Below are positions 19,333 to 27,977 of a stretch of DNA of 64,000 bases, in pieces. Under the pieces are notes generated by a model, which saw nothing but the letters and a program-made list of their open reading frames with translations, did not search any database and was not told the DNA's origin. This DNA is from Geodermatophilus aquaeductus. Lineage in GTDB: Bacteria > Actinomycetota > Actinomycetes > Mycobacteriales > Geodermatophilaceae. Position numbers and translations under genes: made by a program. The DNA is taken from contig NZ_FXTJ01000001.1 in NCBI RefSeq assembly GCF_900182545.1, forward strand, positions 1-64,000, in the 5' to 3' direction. The first letter of the stretch is position 1, and every line of letters begins with the position of its first letter.

Positions 19333-20162
19333 ACCCAGTAGGAGACGCGGGACCGGTAGCGGCGCATCACGAGCATCGTGAACGCCCAGCCGGCCACCGT
19401 GATGGCGAGGACGACCACCCAGTACCGCAGCTGCTGGTCCTGGCCCAGCAGCGGGCGGCGGATGATCTCCACGAAGTGCAGGAAGGGGTTGAACTCGGCC
19501 AGCCGGGCCCGCTCGGCGATCGCGGGGTTCGGGCTGTTGATGAGCTCGTCGTAGATCCAGACGATCGGCGTCAGGAAGAAGGCCAGCTGCACGACGCTCT
19601 GCGTGATCGGCAGGATGTCGCGGAAGCGCGCGGTGATGATGCCGCCGGCGAGGGAGACCCAGGCGCCGTTGAGGGCGAGCAGCAGGAAGGCCGGGATCGC
19701 GTAGACCACGGTCCACTTCAGCGGCTGCGGGAAGACCAGCAGCATCACCAGGTAGACGATCAGGTTGTGGGCGAAGAACAGCGTCTGCCGCCACACCAGG
19801 CGGTAGACGTGCACCGACAGCGGCGCGGGCAGGTGCTTGATCAGTCCCTCGTTGGCGATGAAGACCTCGGAGCCCTCGATGATGCAGCCGCTGATGAAGG
19901 CCCAGACGATGAAGCCGACGAGGACGTGCGGCAGCAGCGTCTCCAGCGGGATGTCGAACAGCCCGGAGTAGAGGATGCCGAGCGCGATGGCGGTGACCGC
20001 CATGCTGATCGTGATCCAGACCGGGCCGAGGACCGAGCGCCGGTAGCGCTGGCGGATGTCCTGCCAGCCCAGGTGTCCCCAGAGGGTCCGCTGCTCCCAG
20101 CCCCGCCGGAGGTCCGCGACGGCCGCGGTGTAGGTCCGGCCGGCCGGTTGTGCGAGTGCCAC
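19329..20162 (-). CDS. wzm: ABC-2 type permease Wzm, galactan/lipid-linked glycan export
   Basis: 277 residues from GTG 20162. After an amphipathic region (WGHLGWQDIRQRYRRS) come six hydrophobic segments: VWITISMAVTAIALGILY, LVGFIVWAFISGCI, LFFAHNLIVYLVMLLVF, AIPAFLLLALNGAWV, SVVQLAFFLTPIVWIY and VVVLAITVAGWAFTML. The pattern matches Rv3783. The upstream open frame is long, but its extra residues are Pro/Arg-rich noise; GTG 20162 sits 8 nt after a TAGCGT hexamer, which fixes the start. First gene of wzm-wzt-glfT1. Confidence 0.91.
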   Translation of the reverse strand: MALAQPAGRTYTAAVADLRRGWEQRTLWGHLGWQDIRQRYRRSVLGPVWITISMAVTAIALGILYSGLFDIPLETLLPHVLVGFIVWAFISGCIIEGSEVFIANEGLIKHLPAPLSVHVYRLVWRQTLFFAHNLIVYLVMLLVFPQPLKWTVVYAIPAFLLLALNGAWVSLAGGIITARFRDILPITQSVVQLAFFLTPIVWIYDELINSPNPAIAERARLAEFNPFLHFVEIIRRPLLGQDQQLRYWVVVLAITVAGWAFTMLVMRRYRSRVSYWV

Positions 20163-20170
20163 GCCGACCC

Positions 20171-20176
20171 ACGCTA
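20171..20176 (-). promoter_or_regulatory. -10 element of a leaderless wzm promoter
   Basis: TAGCGT on the minus strand, 8 nt before GTG 20162, heads the wzm-wzt-glfT1 operon. Confidence 0.55.
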
Positions 20177-20353
20177 CCTGCGCGACCAGGGCCGGGCTGG
20201 CCACGCTGGGGTCGGCGGGACCGGTGGGACTGCCGGTTCCAGGTGGACGGGACCGGCCCGTCGCACGGCCTTCCGGAGTGGCCGTCTGACGTACCGTGAC
20301 CGCGATCGACCCACCCGGCCGAGCGGCCGAACGCACAGTCTGGACCCTCCTCC

Positions 20354-22363
20354 GTGACCCTGCACGACGTCCTCGTCCCACTGGCCGGCCTCCTGGTCCT
20401 CACCGTCCCGGGACTGGTCGTCGCCCTGCTGGCCGGCCTGCGCCCCGGCACCTCCGTGGCCGTCGCCCCGGTGCTGACCTACGGCCTGGTCACGGCGACG
20501 GCGACCGCGGCCTCCTACGTCCCGCTCCCCTGGGAACCGTGGACGCTGGTGCTGGTCACCGTGGTGGCCGGTGCGGTGGTCGTCGGGGTGCGCGCCCTGA
20601 CCCGACGGGACGTGCCGCTGCGTCGCCGCGTCGCGATCGTGCGCCCCTCGCGCCCGGGCTGGCGGGACTGGGTCGTCGTCGGCGGCGTGCTCGCGGGCGG
20701 GGTCCTGGCGGCGGCCGTGTTCCGCGCCGGCTTCGGCCGGCTGGACGCGCTCAACCAGGACTGGGACTACGTCTACCACGCGAACGCGCTCCGGCTGATC
20801 GCCGATTCCGGCGACGTCGCGCCGTCGGCCATGGCGCGGATCAACGACTGGGAGACGACGGACTTCTACTACCCGAACACCTACCACGCGCTGGGCGCGA
20901 CGATCCGCGACCTCACCGGCGCCTCGGTGTTCGAGGTGCTCAACAGCCAGACCATGCTGGTGTGCCTGGTGGCCGGCATGGGCCTGGCCGGGCTGCTGCA
21001 CCGATTCGGGGCGCCGCTGGCCGTCACGGCCGTGACCCCCGTGCTGCTCGCCGGCTTCACCTCCTTCCCCTACGACGTGCTGTGGCGCGGCCCGCTGCTC
21101 CCCTACGCCGTCGGGGTGGCCCTGATCCCGGCCTTCGTGCTGCTGCTGGACGCGGTGCTCTCCGACCGCAGGGTGGCGACGACCCTGCTCGTGGGGCTGG
21201 CCGGCGCCGGCCTGCTGGGCCTGCACCCGAGCACCGCACTGTCCGCGGCGCTGTTCGTCGTCGTCTACCTCGTGGCCCGCTGGTGGGCCGCGCCCGCCGC
21301 CCTCCGCGGCGACCTGCTCGTCCTGGTGGGCGGCGGTGCGGCGGCACTGCTGCTCGCCGTCCCGGCCGTCCTCGGTGCCGTCGCCACGAACGAGCGCGCG
21401 GTCGACATCGACTGGCCGGCGGTGGAGAGCCCCGGCCAGGCCGTCGGTGACCTGCTCTTCCTCAACCACTCGGCGGCGGCACCGCAGTACTGGCTGGCGG
21501 CCCTGGTCGTCGTCGGCCTCCTGACGATCACCCGGGCGCGCTGGCTGTGGGCCTGGGCCGGTGGGGCGGCCATCGGCTTCGCGCTGTTCGTGGCCTCGGC
21601 GGCGGCCGACACCCCGCTCGTCGCCGACCTCACCCGCCCGTGGTGGAACGACCGGTGGCGGTTCGCGGCGCTGGCCGTCCTCGGCATGGCGCCCCTGGCC
21701 GCCCACGGCCTCCACGTCCTCGCCGGCGGCGCCCACCGGGTGCTGCAGCGGATCCCCGGCGCCGGCAGGGTCACGGTGTCCCCGCGGGCGGTCGGCGCGG
21801 GCCTCGTCGTCGCCGTCCTGCTGCTGGTCGTCCTGGCCTCCAACGGGCTGTACGCGGCCCGCAACGAGGAGCGCGTCGCCCTCAACCACCAGAACGACCA
21901 CACGCTCGACGCCGCCGAGATCGACGCCATGCAGTGGCTGGCCGACCACTCGACCGGCGGGACCGTCATGAACGACCCGAACGACGGGTCGGCCTACCTC
22001 TCGGCCGAGGCGGGCCTGCACCCGCTGTTCGGGCACGTCGTGAACCCGGCGTTCATCTCGCGGGAGATGGGCCCGACCCAGCAGCTCCTGCTCGAGCGCT
22101 TCAACTGCCTGGACTCCGACCCGGAGGTCCGCGAGGCGATCGAGGACCTCGACATCCGCTACGTCTTCCTCGGCAACGGCTTCATCCGCGACTGGATGAC
22201 CCGGCTGCCGGGCCTGCGGGGCATCGACGCGTCGCCGTCCCTGGACCTGGTGCACCGGGCGCCCGGCGTCCGCGTGTTCGAGGTCGACCTGACCGACGCA
22301 CCGACCCAGCCGGTGGCCGCGTGCGAGGCGCCGTCCGCGGACGGCGACGGCCAGACCGGCTGA
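20354..22363 (+). CDS. DUF6541-like polytopic membrane protein, possible GT-C enzyme
   Basis: 669 residues. About twelve hydrophobic helices occupy residues 1-510, broken by an early extracytoplasmic loop with LNQDWDYVYHANALRLIADSG and DFYYPNTYHALGATI. A C-terminal domain of about 150 residues outside the membrane contains GGTVMNDPNDGSAYL. Acidic residues in the first loop are reminiscent of GT-C glycosyltransferases that use polyprenyl-phosphate sugars, but the family is uncharacterised as far as I know. It is divergent from wzm and convergent with a flippase, so a role in exporting or extending an envelope glycan is plausible. Confidence 0.75.
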   Translation: MTLHDVLVPLAGLLVLTVPGLVVALLAGLRPGTSVAVAPVLTYGLVTATATAASYVPLPWEPWTLVLVTVVAGAVVVGVRALTRRDVPLRRRVAIVRPSRPGWRDWVVVGGVLAGGVLAAAVFRAGFGRLDALNQDWDYVYHANALRLIADSGDVAPSAMARINDWETTDFYYPNTYHALGATIRDLTGASVFEVLNSQTMLVCLVAGMGLAGLLHRFGAPLAVTAVTPVLLAGFTSFPYDVLWRGPLLPYAVGVALIPAFVLLLDAVLSDRRVATTLLVGLAGAGLLGLHPSTALSAALFVVVYLVARWWAAPAALRGDLLVLVGGGAAALLLAVPAVLGAVATNERAVDIDWPAVESPGQAVGDLLFLNHSAAAPQYWLAALVVVGLLTITRARWLWAWAGGAAIGFALFVASAAADTPLVADLTRPWWNDRWRFAALAVLGMAPLAAHGLHVLAGGAHRVLQRIPGAGRVTVSPRAVGAGLVVAVLLLVVLASNGLYAARNEERVALNHQNDHTLDAAEIDAMQWLADHSTGGTVMNDPNDGSAYLSAEAGLHPLFGHVVNPAFISREMGPTQQLLLERFNCLDSDPEVREAIEDLDIRYVFLGNGFIRDWMTRLPGLRGIDASPSLDLVHRAPGVRVFEVDLTDAPTQPVAACEAPSADGDGQTG

Positions 22364-22374
22364 CGACCGCACCG

Positions 22375-22420
22375 ACGACGGCGGGCCCGCACCCCCCGGG
22401 GAGTGCGGGCCCGCCGTCGT
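22375..22420. terminator. Bidirectional 17-bp hairpin
   Basis: Perfect 17-bp arms (22375-22391 and 22404-22420) around a 12-nt loop, placed between the convergent stops at 22363 and 22428. Confidence 0.8.
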
Positions 22421-22427
22421 GTGGGGG

Positions 22428-23753
22428 TCAGGCCGCCGGGACGCGCGGCTGCCGGCCGGGCTCGCCGAGGCAGAGGCGGACCAGGCCGAAGCGCGAGCTC
22501 ACCTCGTGGGCGACCAGCACGCCGACGGCGACCACCGCGGTGACCAGCACCATGCGGACCGGCGTGGTGCCCAGCACCAGCAGCCCGACCGCCTGCACGA
22601 CCGCGGCGACGGAGACGATGCCGATCAGCCGCCGGTCGCCGCGCGCGAGGGTGACCATGATGTGGACGTACACCAGCGCGAGCAGGGTCATGACGCCCGC
22701 GAGCGGGCCGGCCAGCGCGTAGGCGTCGGCGTAGGCCTCGCCGAAGACGCCGACCACCAGCGACGACGGCGCGAGCACGATGGCCAGCACGACGGCGCCG
22801 CCGGTGGCCACGGTGGCCGCCATGGTGAGCAGCGCGGGGCTGCGCACGCTCTGGCCGGCCTCCAGCCGCGCGGCGACCTTGGGCAGCAGCATGAGCGCCA
22901 GCGCCGACGGGCCGTAGAGCGCGATCTTGCCCAGCAGCGCGGCGGAGGCGTACAGGCCGGCCTCGGTGGGCTCGAGGGTCACCTTCGCGACGAGCAGGTC
23001 GAGGTTGGTCAGCGAGGCGAACGCCGCGAGCGCGACCAGCGCGGGGCGCACGTTGAGCCGGACCCGCTGCGTCCGCGCGACCGCCCGCCCGCCGGTGCGC
23101 CCGAGCGCCATGACCAGGCCGACCACGGTGGCCAACACCAGCGCGCCCAGCGCGCCGACGACGCCGGCGACGGCGGCCAGCGGGACGAGCAGGACCGCGC
23201 GCAGGATGCCCAGGGGGCCGGCCAGGATGGCGCCGACCCGGCCGAAGTGCTCGCGGCCCTGGTGGATGCCCTGGCTGACCTGCAGGCCGAGGCCGAGCAC
23301 GATCCACAGCGCGCCGGTCAGCCAGACGGCGATCGAGTCCAGCTCGAGGACGGCCACGGCCGCGGGCGCGGCGGCGACCAGGACGACGAACAGCCCGGCC
23401 TGCACCAGCGCCATGCGACGGGTGACGAAGCGGATGAGGCCCTGCGCCTCGTCGGGCAGGCCGCGGGCGGTGAGCGCGGCGATCTCGCGGGCCATCGCCG
23501 CCTGCACGCCGGTGGCCGGCATGAGCGCGATCGTCGCCAGGCCGGTCATCGCGCTGACCTCGGCGAACTCCGCGGGCGTCAGCGCCCGGGCGGCGAGCAC
23601 GTAGTACAGGTAGTTGCCCAGGTGCCCGGCCACCGAGCACACCAGGAGCAGGAGACCGGAGCGGGCGGCCGGCGAGGCCAGCAGGCTCCCGACCAGGCCG
23701 CGCCGGCCCGAGGGAGCGGCCGGGGTCCCGGTGTCGACGGGGGAACCGCTCAC
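22428..23753 (-). CDS. Wzx/MATE-like oligosaccharide flippase
   Basis: 441 residues, about 12 TM helices. LLLVCSVAGHLGNYLYYVLAARALTPAEFA and the later ASLTNLDLLVAKVTL and YASAALLGKIALYGPSAL are typical of polysaccharide-export flippases (MOP superfamily). Likely moves a lipid-linked oligosaccharide across the membrane. I place the start at GTG 23753, because it overlaps the stop of a six-residue upstream ORF with a good Shine-Dalgarno (see 23750-23770). An in-frame GTG five codons earlier (23765) is an alternative. Confidence 0.85.
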   Translation of the reverse strand: MSGSPVDTGTPAAPSGRRGLVGSLLASPAARSGLLLLVCSVAGHLGNYLYYVLAARALTPAEFAEVSAMTGLATIALMPATGVQAAMAREIAALTARGLPDEAQGLIRFVTRRMALVQAGLFVVLVAAAPAAVAVLELDSIAVWLTGALWIVLGLGLQVSQGIHQGREHFGRVGAILAGPLGILRAVLLVPLAAVAGVVGALGALVLATVVGLVMALGRTGGRAVARTQRVRLNVRPALVALAAFASLTNLDLLVAKVTLEPTEAGLYASAALLGKIALYGPSALALMLLPKVAARLEAGQSVRSPALLTMAATVATGGAVVLAIVLAPSSLVVGVFGEAYADAYALAGPLAGVMTLLALVYVHIMVTLARGDRRLIGIVSVAAVVQAVGLLVLGTTPVRMVLVTAVVAVGVLVAHEVSSRFGLVRLCLGEPGRQPRVPAA

Positions 23754-23770
23754 GACTGACAGCACGGCAT
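23750..23770 (-). CDS. Six-residue upstream ORF (MPCCQS) coupled to the flippase gene
   Basis: ATG 23770 has AGGAAGG 7 nt upstream, the best ribosome site in this leader. The TGA stop overlaps the flippase GTG as GTGA. It may simply deliver ribosomes to the flippase start, or the two Cys codons may sense Cys-tRNA. Expression is unproven. Confidence 0.35.
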   Translation of the reverse strand: MPCCQS

Positions 23771-23883
23771 GTCGCGCCCTTCCTCTCCGGGGGCTTCGTC
23801 GTCCCGCGGGACGACCGGTTCGGGCCGGGGACACGACCGCCCGCGCCACGCCCTCCCGGACGGGTCACGACGCGCGTCGGAGA

Positions 23884-23913
23884 GCCCTCGCACTGTAACC
23901 CCGGTGCGAGGGC
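23884..23913 (-). terminator. 10-bp hairpin after the long LGFP gene
   Basis: The arms 23884-23893 and 23904-23913 pair perfectly around a 10-nt loop. It lies downstream of the minus-strand genes' direction into the flippase leader, that is, after the LGFP stop at 23932. A TACAGT hexamer on the minus strand (23892-23897) overlaps the loop and may start the flippase transcript, giving a leader of about 130 nt. Confidence 0.5.
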
Positions 23914-23931
23914 CTCCGCCGTGCCACGCGG

Positions 23932-26900
23932 TCAGCTGACGGTGACCTCGGCGACGCCGTTGCGCTCGACGATCCAGCCGCGGGCGAAGTCCACGCGCCT
24001 GCCGCCGTCCCAGGTGTAGACGTCGCCCCGCGGGTCGCCCAGGGGTCCGGCCGCACCGCCGGCCTGGACGTAGGCGGCGAGGATGGCGTCGGTGGTGCGC
24101 AGCGACCCCGTGGTGGCCGACCAGTAGACGGTGCCCTGGGCGAACCGCTGGGACGCGCCGGTCCCGGCCGGGACCTCGTTGCCCAGCGGGGCGCCGAGGG
24201 GGCCGCTCAGCCCGCCGCCGGCCTCCCACGCCGCGCCGATGGCCCCGCGCACCGGGTGGGCACCGCCGGCCGCGGTCCACCAGATCGCACCGGACCGGAA
24301 GCGCTGCCCCGCGCCCGTCCCCGACGCCGACTCGGCGCCGGTGGGGAACCCGAGCGGGCCGGCCGGTCCCCCGGCCTCGGCGTAGGCCTGGCCGACCGCC
24401 CCGCGCACCGGCTGGGCGCCGGTCGCGGCGGACCAGTGGAGCGTGCCGTTGGCGAAGCGCTGGGAGGCGCCGCCCGCGACCGGCGTCTCGTCGTCCACTG
24501 GGGCGCCGAGCGGGCCGGTGGGACCACCGCCGGCCTCCCACGTCGTGCCGATCGCGCCGCGCACCGGGTGCGCGCCGCCGGCCGCGGTCCACCAGATGCC
24601 GCCGGACTGGAACCGCTGCGCCCGGACCGATCCCGACGTGGTCTCCGCGGCCGCCGGGAAGCCGAGCGGTCCGGTGGGGCCGCCGGCGACCTCGTAGGCC
24701 TGCGCGATCTCCCCGCGGACGGCCAGCGAGCCGGTGGTGGCCGACCAGTGGACGGTGCCGTTGGCGAACCGCTGGGACGCGCCGGCGCCGGCCGCGGTCT
24801 CGTCGCCGAGGGGCGCACCGAGCGGACCGGTCAGCCCGCCGGTCGCCTCCCAGGCGCTGCCGATGCCACCGCGGACGGCGTGCGCGCCGCCGGCGGAGGT
24901 CCACCAGATGCCGCCGGACTGGAAGCGCTGCTCCCGGCCCGGGCCCGCCGGCCGCTCCGCGGAGACCGGGAAGCCCAGGGGGCCGGCCGGACCGCGGGCG
25001 TCCTCGTAGGCGCGGGCCAGGTCACCGAGCACCACCTGCGGGCCGGTCGCCGCGGACCAGTAGACGTTGCCGTGGGTGAAGCGCTGCGCGGCACCGTTCC
25101 CGGCCGCGGTCTCGTCGCCGACGGGGGCGCCGAGTGGACCGGTGAGCCCCCCGGCCGCCTCCCACCCGGTGGCGATGCCGCCGCGCACCGGGTGCGCGCC
25201 GCCGGCCGCGGTCCACCAGATCGCACCGGACCGGAACCGCTGCACCGTCGCCGGGCCGGAGGCCGCCTCGGCGGCCACCGGCATGCCCAGCGGGCCGTCG
25301 GGGCCGCGCGCGTCGGCGTAGGCCCGCTCGATGTCGCCGCGGACGAGCTGGGTGCCGGTCGCGGCCGACCAGTAGAGCGTGCCGCCGGCGAAGCGCTGGC
25401 CCGCACCGGAGCCGGCCGCCGCCTCCTCGCCGACCGGGGCGCCGACGGGGCCGGTCAGGCCGCCGGTGGCCTCCCACCCGGTGTAGAGGGCGCCGCGCAC
25501 GGCACGGGTGCCGCCGTCCGCGGTCCAGTACACGAGGCCGCGCTGGAACCGCTGCACCTGGGCGGTGCCGACGGTGGTCTCCTCGCCGGTGGGCAGGCCG
25601 AGGGACCCGCCCTCGCCGCCGAGGGCCCGGTACCGGGCGAGCACCCCGCCGCGGACCTGCACGGTCCCGGAGGACAGCGCGTACAGCGAGCCGTTCTGGA
25701 AGTCCTGCGCGGCGCCGGCGCCGCCGGCCAGCGTGCGGGCGTCGGAGACGGGCAGGCCGAGGACGCCGGCCGCTCCCCCGCGGTCGTTCCAGCCGGCCAT
25801 GAGCGCACCGGCGACGGGGTGCCCGCCGGTCGTCGCGCTCCAGTGGACGACGCCGCGCTGGAAGGGCTGGAACACCCCGCCGGCGACCGGGCCGGCCGCC
25901 TCCGCGCCGGTCGGGTAGCCGAGCGTCCCGGTCTCCCCGCCGGTCCGCTTCCAGGTGTCCAGCACCGCGCCTCGGACCGGCTGGGCGCCGGTGGCGTCGG
26001 TGTAGGCCATGACGCCGCCCTGGAACCACTGCAGGACACCCGACCGGTCGGGCGCGGGGTTCTCCGGCGTCGTCGGGTAGCGGAGCGGTCCGGTCACGCC
26101 GCCGCCGGAGGCCCAGATGGCCCTGATCGCCCCGCGGAGGGGCGCCGCGCCGGTGGCGTCGCTGTAGTAGATGGTGCCGCCCTGGAACTCCTGGAGGGTC
26201 CCGACGCCGTCGCCGACCGGCTTCTCGTCGGTGGTGGGGAACCCGAGGACGCCGTTGTCGCGGCCCTCGCGGTCCCACGCCGCCCGGATGCCGCCGCGCA
26301 CCGGCAGCGCGCCGGTGCCGGCCGTCCAGTAGACGCCGCCGCCCTGGAACAGCTGGTAGGCCCCGGCGCCGTCGCCCGTGGCCGCCTCGGCGCTGACCGG
26401 GTAGCCGAGCGGCCCGTTCTCCCGGCCGCGCGCGGCCCACGCGTCGTAGACCGCGCCCTTCAGCGCGTGGGCGCCGGTCGCCGGCGTCCAGTAGATCGCC
26501 CCGCGGGCGAAGATCTGGTAGCAGCCACCGCCGGCCAGTCCGCACCCCACGCCGGTGGCAGGGGCGCCCAGGACGTTGGGTCCGGTCCGGTAGTAGGCGT
26601 CGGAGATCGCCGCGGCGCCCGGCTCGTGCGTCGAGCCGAACCAGTCGGTGTAGTAGCTGAAGAAGTTCCGGTTGCCGTAGGCCGAGCAGCCGTCGCCCTC
26701 GCCGTAGCCGGCCCGCAGCGCGGCCGCGTTCGGCTGGTAGGGCGTGTACGTGTACAGGCCCGCCGTGGCCTGGTTGTAGATGAACACCGACGAACTGCCG
26801 CAGGCCCGGTTCGGGTTGTACAGGATGGTGTTCCACCGGCCCGGGAAGTAGTTCCGCGGACTGGCCGCGTACTCCTTGAACCGGTGGGCGGCGCTGTAGA

Positions 26901-27423
26901 CCTGGTTGAAGAAGCCGTAGTACCGGCTGTCGCAGGCCGCGGTGTCCGGGCAGGCGTAGCCGGTCGCCTTCTGGTACCTCGTCGCGTTCGGCGACGTGGC
27001 GGTGACCAGCCCCTGCTCCTTCTGCAGCAGCACCAGCAGCACGCGCGGGTTGATCCCGCAGGCCTGGCCGACCTTGGAGACGATCGCGGCGGCGGACTCC
27101 CCCGCCTGGCCGTCGTAGAAGGCGCAGTAGGCGTCGGCGGCGCGGTCGGGCGTGTCCTGCCGGTACACCCGCAGGCACGGGCTGCCGTCCGAGCCCGTCC
27201 TGCAGGAGGTGCCCTTCTGGTCGAGGAAGGTCTGCACGTCCCAGGTGGGCATCGACCAGCCGTCGAAGAAGATCGCGTCGCTGATGATGTCGCCGGCCTG
27301 GAACTGCGAGAGGTCGGCCGCCTCCTCGAGGCCGTCGTCAGCCGGCAGGGAGGCGACCAGCAGGAAGCCCAGGGTGGCGAGGATGCCCGCCAGGGTGATC
27401 AGGCGAGTACCGCGACGCCTCAT
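23932..27423 (-). CDS. Secreted wall protein: transglycosylase-like domain plus 17 LGFP repeats
   Basis: 1163 residues. A signal anchor (LITLAGILATLGFLLVASL) is followed by a domain of about 250 residues with six or more Cys and VLLVLLQKEQGLVTATSP, the pattern seen in actinobacterial proteins with a lysozyme/transglycosylase-like fold. The rest is about 17 LGFP units, each of about 52 residues, reading like GPLGFP...QRFxxGxxYWSxxTG. From about 24.1 to 25.5 kb, two unit types (GAP/IWWT and GFP/HWS) alternate. LGFP modules are thought to hold proteins to the actinobacterial wall. ATG 27423 overlaps the lipoprotein stop (ATGA), third gene of an operon. Confidence 0.87.
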   Translation of the reverse strand: MRRRGTRLITLAGILATLGFLLVASLPADDGLEEAADLSQFQAGDIISDAIFFDGWSMPTWDVQTFLDQKGTSCRTGSDGSPCLRVYRQDTPDRAADAYCAFYDGQAGESAAAIVSKVGQACGINPRVLLVLLQKEQGLVTATSPNATRYQKATGYACPDTAACDSRYYGFFNQVYSAAHRFKEYAASPRNYFPGRWNTILYNPNRACGSSSVFIYNQATAGLYTYTPYQPNAAALRAGYGEGDGCSAYGNRNFFSYYTDWFGSTHEPGAAAISDAYYRTGPNVLGAPATGVGCGLAGGGCYQIFARGAIYWTPATGAHALKGAVYDAWAARGRENGPLGYPVSAEAATGDGAGAYQLFQGGGVYWTAGTGALPVRGGIRAAWDREGRDNGVLGFPTTDEKPVGDGVGTLQEFQGGTIYYSDATGAAPLRGAIRAIWASGGGVTGPLRYPTTPENPAPDRSGVLQWFQGGVMAYTDATGAQPVRGAVLDTWKRTGGETGTLGYPTGAEAAGPVAGGVFQPFQRGVVHWSATTGGHPVAGALMAGWNDRGGAAGVLGLPVSDARTLAGGAGAAQDFQNGSLYALSSGTVQVRGGVLARYRALGGEGGSLGLPTGEETTVGTAQVQRFQRGLVYWTADGGTRAVRGALYTGWEATGGLTGPVGAPVGEEAAAGSGAGQRFAGGTLYWSAATGTQLVRGDIERAYADARGPDGPLGMPVAAEAASGPATVQRFRSGAIWWTAAGGAHPVRGGIATGWEAAGGLTGPLGAPVGDETAAGNGAAQRFTHGNVYWSAATGPQVVLGDLARAYEDARGPAGPLGFPVSAERPAGPGREQRFQSGGIWWTSAGGAHAVRGGIGSAWEATGGLTGPLGAPLGDETAAGAGASQRFANGTVHWSATTGSLAVRGEIAQAYEVAGGPTGPLGFPAAAETTSGSVRAQRFQSGGIWWTAAGGAHPVRGAIGTTWEAGGGPTGPLGAPVDDETPVAGGASQRFANGTLHWSAATGAQPVRGAVGQAYAEAGGPAGPLGFPTGAESASGTGAGQRFRSGAIWWTAAGGAHPVRGAIGAAWEAGGGLSGPLGAPLGNEVPAGTGASQRFAQGTVYWSATTGSLRTTDAILAAYVQAGGAAGPLGDPRGDVYTWDGGRRVDFARGWIVERNGVAEVTVS
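24100..25560 (-). repeat. 312-bp higher-order repeats (paired LGFP units)
   Basis: The string CCACCAGAT recurs at 24277, 24589, 24901 and 25213, exactly 312 bp apart (104 codons, two LGFP units). Each period encodes one IWWTAAGGAHPVRG-type unit and one YWSAATG-type unit. This points to duplication of the pair rather than of single units. Confidence 0.85.
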
Positions 27424-27977
27424 GGCACGACCACCTCGACGTCGGGGCTGGAGCCGGAGGAGCTGTCCGACCGGTAGTCCAGGCGGGCGGTCCAGGTGCC
27501 CGGAGCGAGCCGGTCGGCCGGCACGGACAGCAGGGCACAGGAGGTGGACTGGGCGTCGGCGAACGCCTCGCCCTCGACGCTGACGTCGGACCGCCCGGCG
27601 CGGCTGAGCACGAGCGTGCAGCGGCCGCCGTCCTCGACCAGGCCGGGGACGTAGCCGGACGCCTCGACGGCACCGCTGCCGGGCTCGACGGAGGCGAAGG
27701 AGACGACGACCTCCAGGTCGTCCCCGGGCTCCAGCTCGACCGGCGCGTCGGTGGCGACGTCGGTCGGCTCGGGACGGTCGGTCGTGGACGGGCCGGGCGT
27801 GGAGGCGGTCTCCGTCGCGGCGCCCGAGGAGGCGGGCGCGCTGCTCGAGGAGGCCGCGGTGGTGCCCGACCCCGCCGCAGGCTCGCCGGAGCCCGAGCAG
27901 GCGGCCAGCGGGCCGACCAGCAGGGCGGCCGAGACGGCCCACGCCGTCCGGCGCACGCGGGAACGGGAAGCGCTCAT
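27420..27977 (-). CDS. Small secreted lipoprotein between two LGFP genes
   Basis: 185 residues. Signal peptide with lipobox LAAC (WAVSAALLVGPLAACSG), so Cys 26 or so is expected to be lipidated. A Ser/Thr/Pro/Ala-rich linker follows to about residue 80, then a beta-rich domain of about 100 residues with two Cys (GRCTLVLSRAG, STSCALLSVP) that probably form a disulfide. I do not recognise the domain. ATGA overlaps at both ends link it tightly to the amidase-LGFP gene upstream and the long LGFP gene downstream, so the three products are probably made in fixed proportion and act together in the wall. Confidence 0.75.
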   Translation of the reverse strand: MSASRSRVRRTAWAVSAALLVGPLAACSGSGEPAAGSGTTAASSSSAPASSGAATETASTPGPSTTDRPEPTDVATDAPVELEPGDDLEVVVSFASVEPGSGAVEASGYVPGLVEDGGRCTLVLSRAGRSDVSVEGEAFADAQSTSCALLSVPADRLAPGTWTARLDYRSDSSSGSSPDVEVVVP

